The position numbers and the translations under genes are program-made. Of a stretch of 63,167 bases of DNA, positions 62,704 through 63,167 are shown piece after piece. Each line of letters opens with the position of its first letter. Position 1 is the stretch's first letter. This DNA is from Paracoccaceae bacterium (GTDB lineage Bacteria; Pseudomonadota; Alphaproteobacteria; Rhodobacterales; Rhodobacteraceae): NCBI GenBank assembly GCA_028875855.1, contig JAGWVA010000015.1, forward strand, positions 1-63,167, in the 5' to 3' direction. A model generated the notes under the pieces. That model saw nothing but the letters and a program-made list of their open reading frames with translations, was not told where the DNA came from and made no database searches.

Positions 62704-62734
62704 CTCGGGCGCGGGCAGGCTCCCCCGAAACGAC

Positions 62735-62763
62735 CCGCGCCCCGGACAGGGCCGGGGCGCGTC
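62735..62763 (-). terminator. Hairpin downstream of the malyl-CoA lyase-like gene
   Basis: A perfect GC stem of at least 9 bp (CGCGCCCCGG paired with CCGGGGCGCG, 6-base loop). On the minus strand it is followed by GGTCGTTTCG, a poor U-tract, so termination is only possible, not certain. Confidence 0.45.
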
Positions 62764-62879
62764 TCCTCCCCACGTCCGAGAGGCCTCCTCTCCGCCCGGA
62801 CAGGGATTCGCTGGCTGCGGCTTTTTTCCGCAGCGTCACAGAATTGTTGCACGGAGATGCGGCAGCCTGTCAACAAATC

Positions 62880-62894
62880 TTGACGAAACGTCAA
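62880..62894. repeat. 15-bp inverted repeat
   Basis: TTGACGAAACGTCAA, two perfect 6-base arms around AAA. It lies between the stop of the malyl-CoA lyase-like gene and the accA promoter region. The spacer is three bases inside 6-base arms, so the outer TTGA/TCAA halves are 7 apart, one too many for an FNR box. It resembles a small operator, but its nearest promoter is unclear. Confidence 0.6.
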
Positions 62895-62933
62895 TCATCG
62901 CATGGCGGCTTGCCGGTCCGCGCAGGGCTGCCC

Positions 62934-63167
62934 TTACCCGGCGGCGATCATCTCGGCCTGCCGCACGATCCCCTCGGCCTGCCGGATCGAGGCGATATCG
63001 ACCAGCCGCCCCTTGTAAACCGCCGCCCCCTGCCCCGCGGCCTTTGCCGCCTCCATCGCGGCAAGGATCTCGCGCGCCTCGGTCACCTGCGCGTCGGAGG
63101 GGGTGAAGACCTCGTTGGCCAGCGCGACCTGCTTGGGGTGGATCGCCCATTTGCCGACCATGCCCAG
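62934..63167 (-). CDS. HpcH/HpaI aldolase, malyl-CoA lyase/CitE family (5' end outside window)
   Basis: Only the last 77 residues or so are present; the frame runs off the end of the window. They read GMVGKWAIHPKQVALANEVF, then TPSDAQVTEAREILAAME, AAVYKGRLVDIASIRQAE and a C-terminal helix. The GKWAIHP segment is characteristic of the CitE-like malyl-CoA/beta-methylmalyl-CoA lyases and (3S)-malyl-CoA thioesterases of Rhodobacteraceae, used in the ethylmalonyl-CoA pathway. The fragment cannot separate Mcl1 from Mcl2 or other CitE-like proteins. Confidence 0.85.
   Translation of the reverse strand: MGMVGKWAIHPKQVALANEVFTPSDAQVTEAREILAAMEAAKAAGQGAAVYKGRLVDIASIRQAEGIVRQAEMIAAG

Larger units (their letters stand above)
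62650..62933. other. Spacer between accA and the malyl-CoA lyase-like gene
   Basis: 284 bases without a gene. It holds the accA promoter (62675-62703), a hairpin GCGCCCCGG-N6-CCGGGGCGC (about 62737-62761) and a 7-bp stem with a T-rich loop (62814-62834), either of which could end the minus-strand upstream gene, and the inverted repeat TTGACGAAACGTCAA (62880-62894). Confidence 0.6.

Overview
The window is high-GC, densely packed chromosome from an alphaproteobacterium, most likely of the family Rhodobacteraceae (Rhodobacter/Rhodovulum/Paracoccus relatives). Three things point there: an FnrL-type regulator between a cbb3 oxidase locus and hemN, the conserved arrangement ccoNOQP-ccoGHIS with uspA, and typical alphaproteobacterial neighbours (TrcR/DUF1013, COQ9, argH-lptM-lysA-TIGR02302). 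I see no insertion sequence, phage, CRISPR array, plasmid function or tRNA. Nearly all of it is ordinary core genome, and I did not find a convincing new defence or mobile system. The most interesting signals are small genes and regulatory sites.

Layout. (1) 1-6005: 3' part of hemF (cut by the window edge), a small lipoprotein, an RsmC-like methyltransferase, clpS, a HAD hydrolase, a D-Ala-D-Ala carboxypeptidase with a SPOR-like tail, and a fumarylacetoacetase-family enzyme. (2) 6009-17570: the microaerobic respiration block. ccoNOQP (structural genes of cbb3 oxidase) and ccoGHIS (assembly and copper supply) lie on the minus strand, followed by uspA, fnrL and hemN. Five perfect TTGA-N6-TCAA boxes occur within 6 kb. 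(3) 17580-23265: yejABEF oligopeptide ABC transporter. (4) 23428-28453: membrane-anchored cytochrome c, pheA, an SRPBCC protein, nudC and a cpdB-like phosphohydrolase without a signal peptide. (5) 28495-33654: SRP RNA with its own promoter, a tyrosine-phosphatase-like gene, the dnaX-ybaB-recR operon, an OsmC protein, rpsU and COQ9.

(6) 33656-40536: a quinone oxidoreductase, a SpoIIAA-like protein, secreted RNase T2, trcR, a divergent Lrp regulator and alanine dehydrogenase, mscL, a GST and a phosphoribosyltransferase. (7) 40599-47649: pheT and pheS separated by a 329-bp gap that may hold a 51-residue membrane peptide, a carboxymuconolactone-decarboxylase-like protein, rplT/rpmI, a small membrane protein and pyk. 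(8) 47785-51813: N-formylglutamate amidohydrolase family, HAD hydrolase, DUF1244, a diheme cytochrome c with a Met/Gly repeat, an EamA exporter and a TlpA thioredoxin. (9) 51837-57365: argH, an LptM-like lipoprotein, lysA and a TIGR02302 membrane protein. (10) 57376-61665: an MJ0042 zinc-ribbon membrane protein divergent from ftsE-ftsX-plsC-TfoX-like-PNPOx. (11) 61690-63167: accA and the 3' end of a malyl-CoA lyase/CitE-family gene.

How the genes work together. FnrL (oxygen-labile Fe-S regulator) probably controls ccoNOQP, ccoGHIS, uspA, hemN and itself through the five boxes. This would couple low oxygen to a high-affinity oxidase, its assembly factors and oxygen-independent haem synthesis, while hemF serves aerobic haem synthesis. 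Several housekeeping genes (ffs, accA, pyk, rpmI-rplT, pheS) share promoters with a TTGC-type -35 hexamer and an exact 17-bp spacer. Start sites, promoters and regulatory assignments are read from sequence only and are inference.
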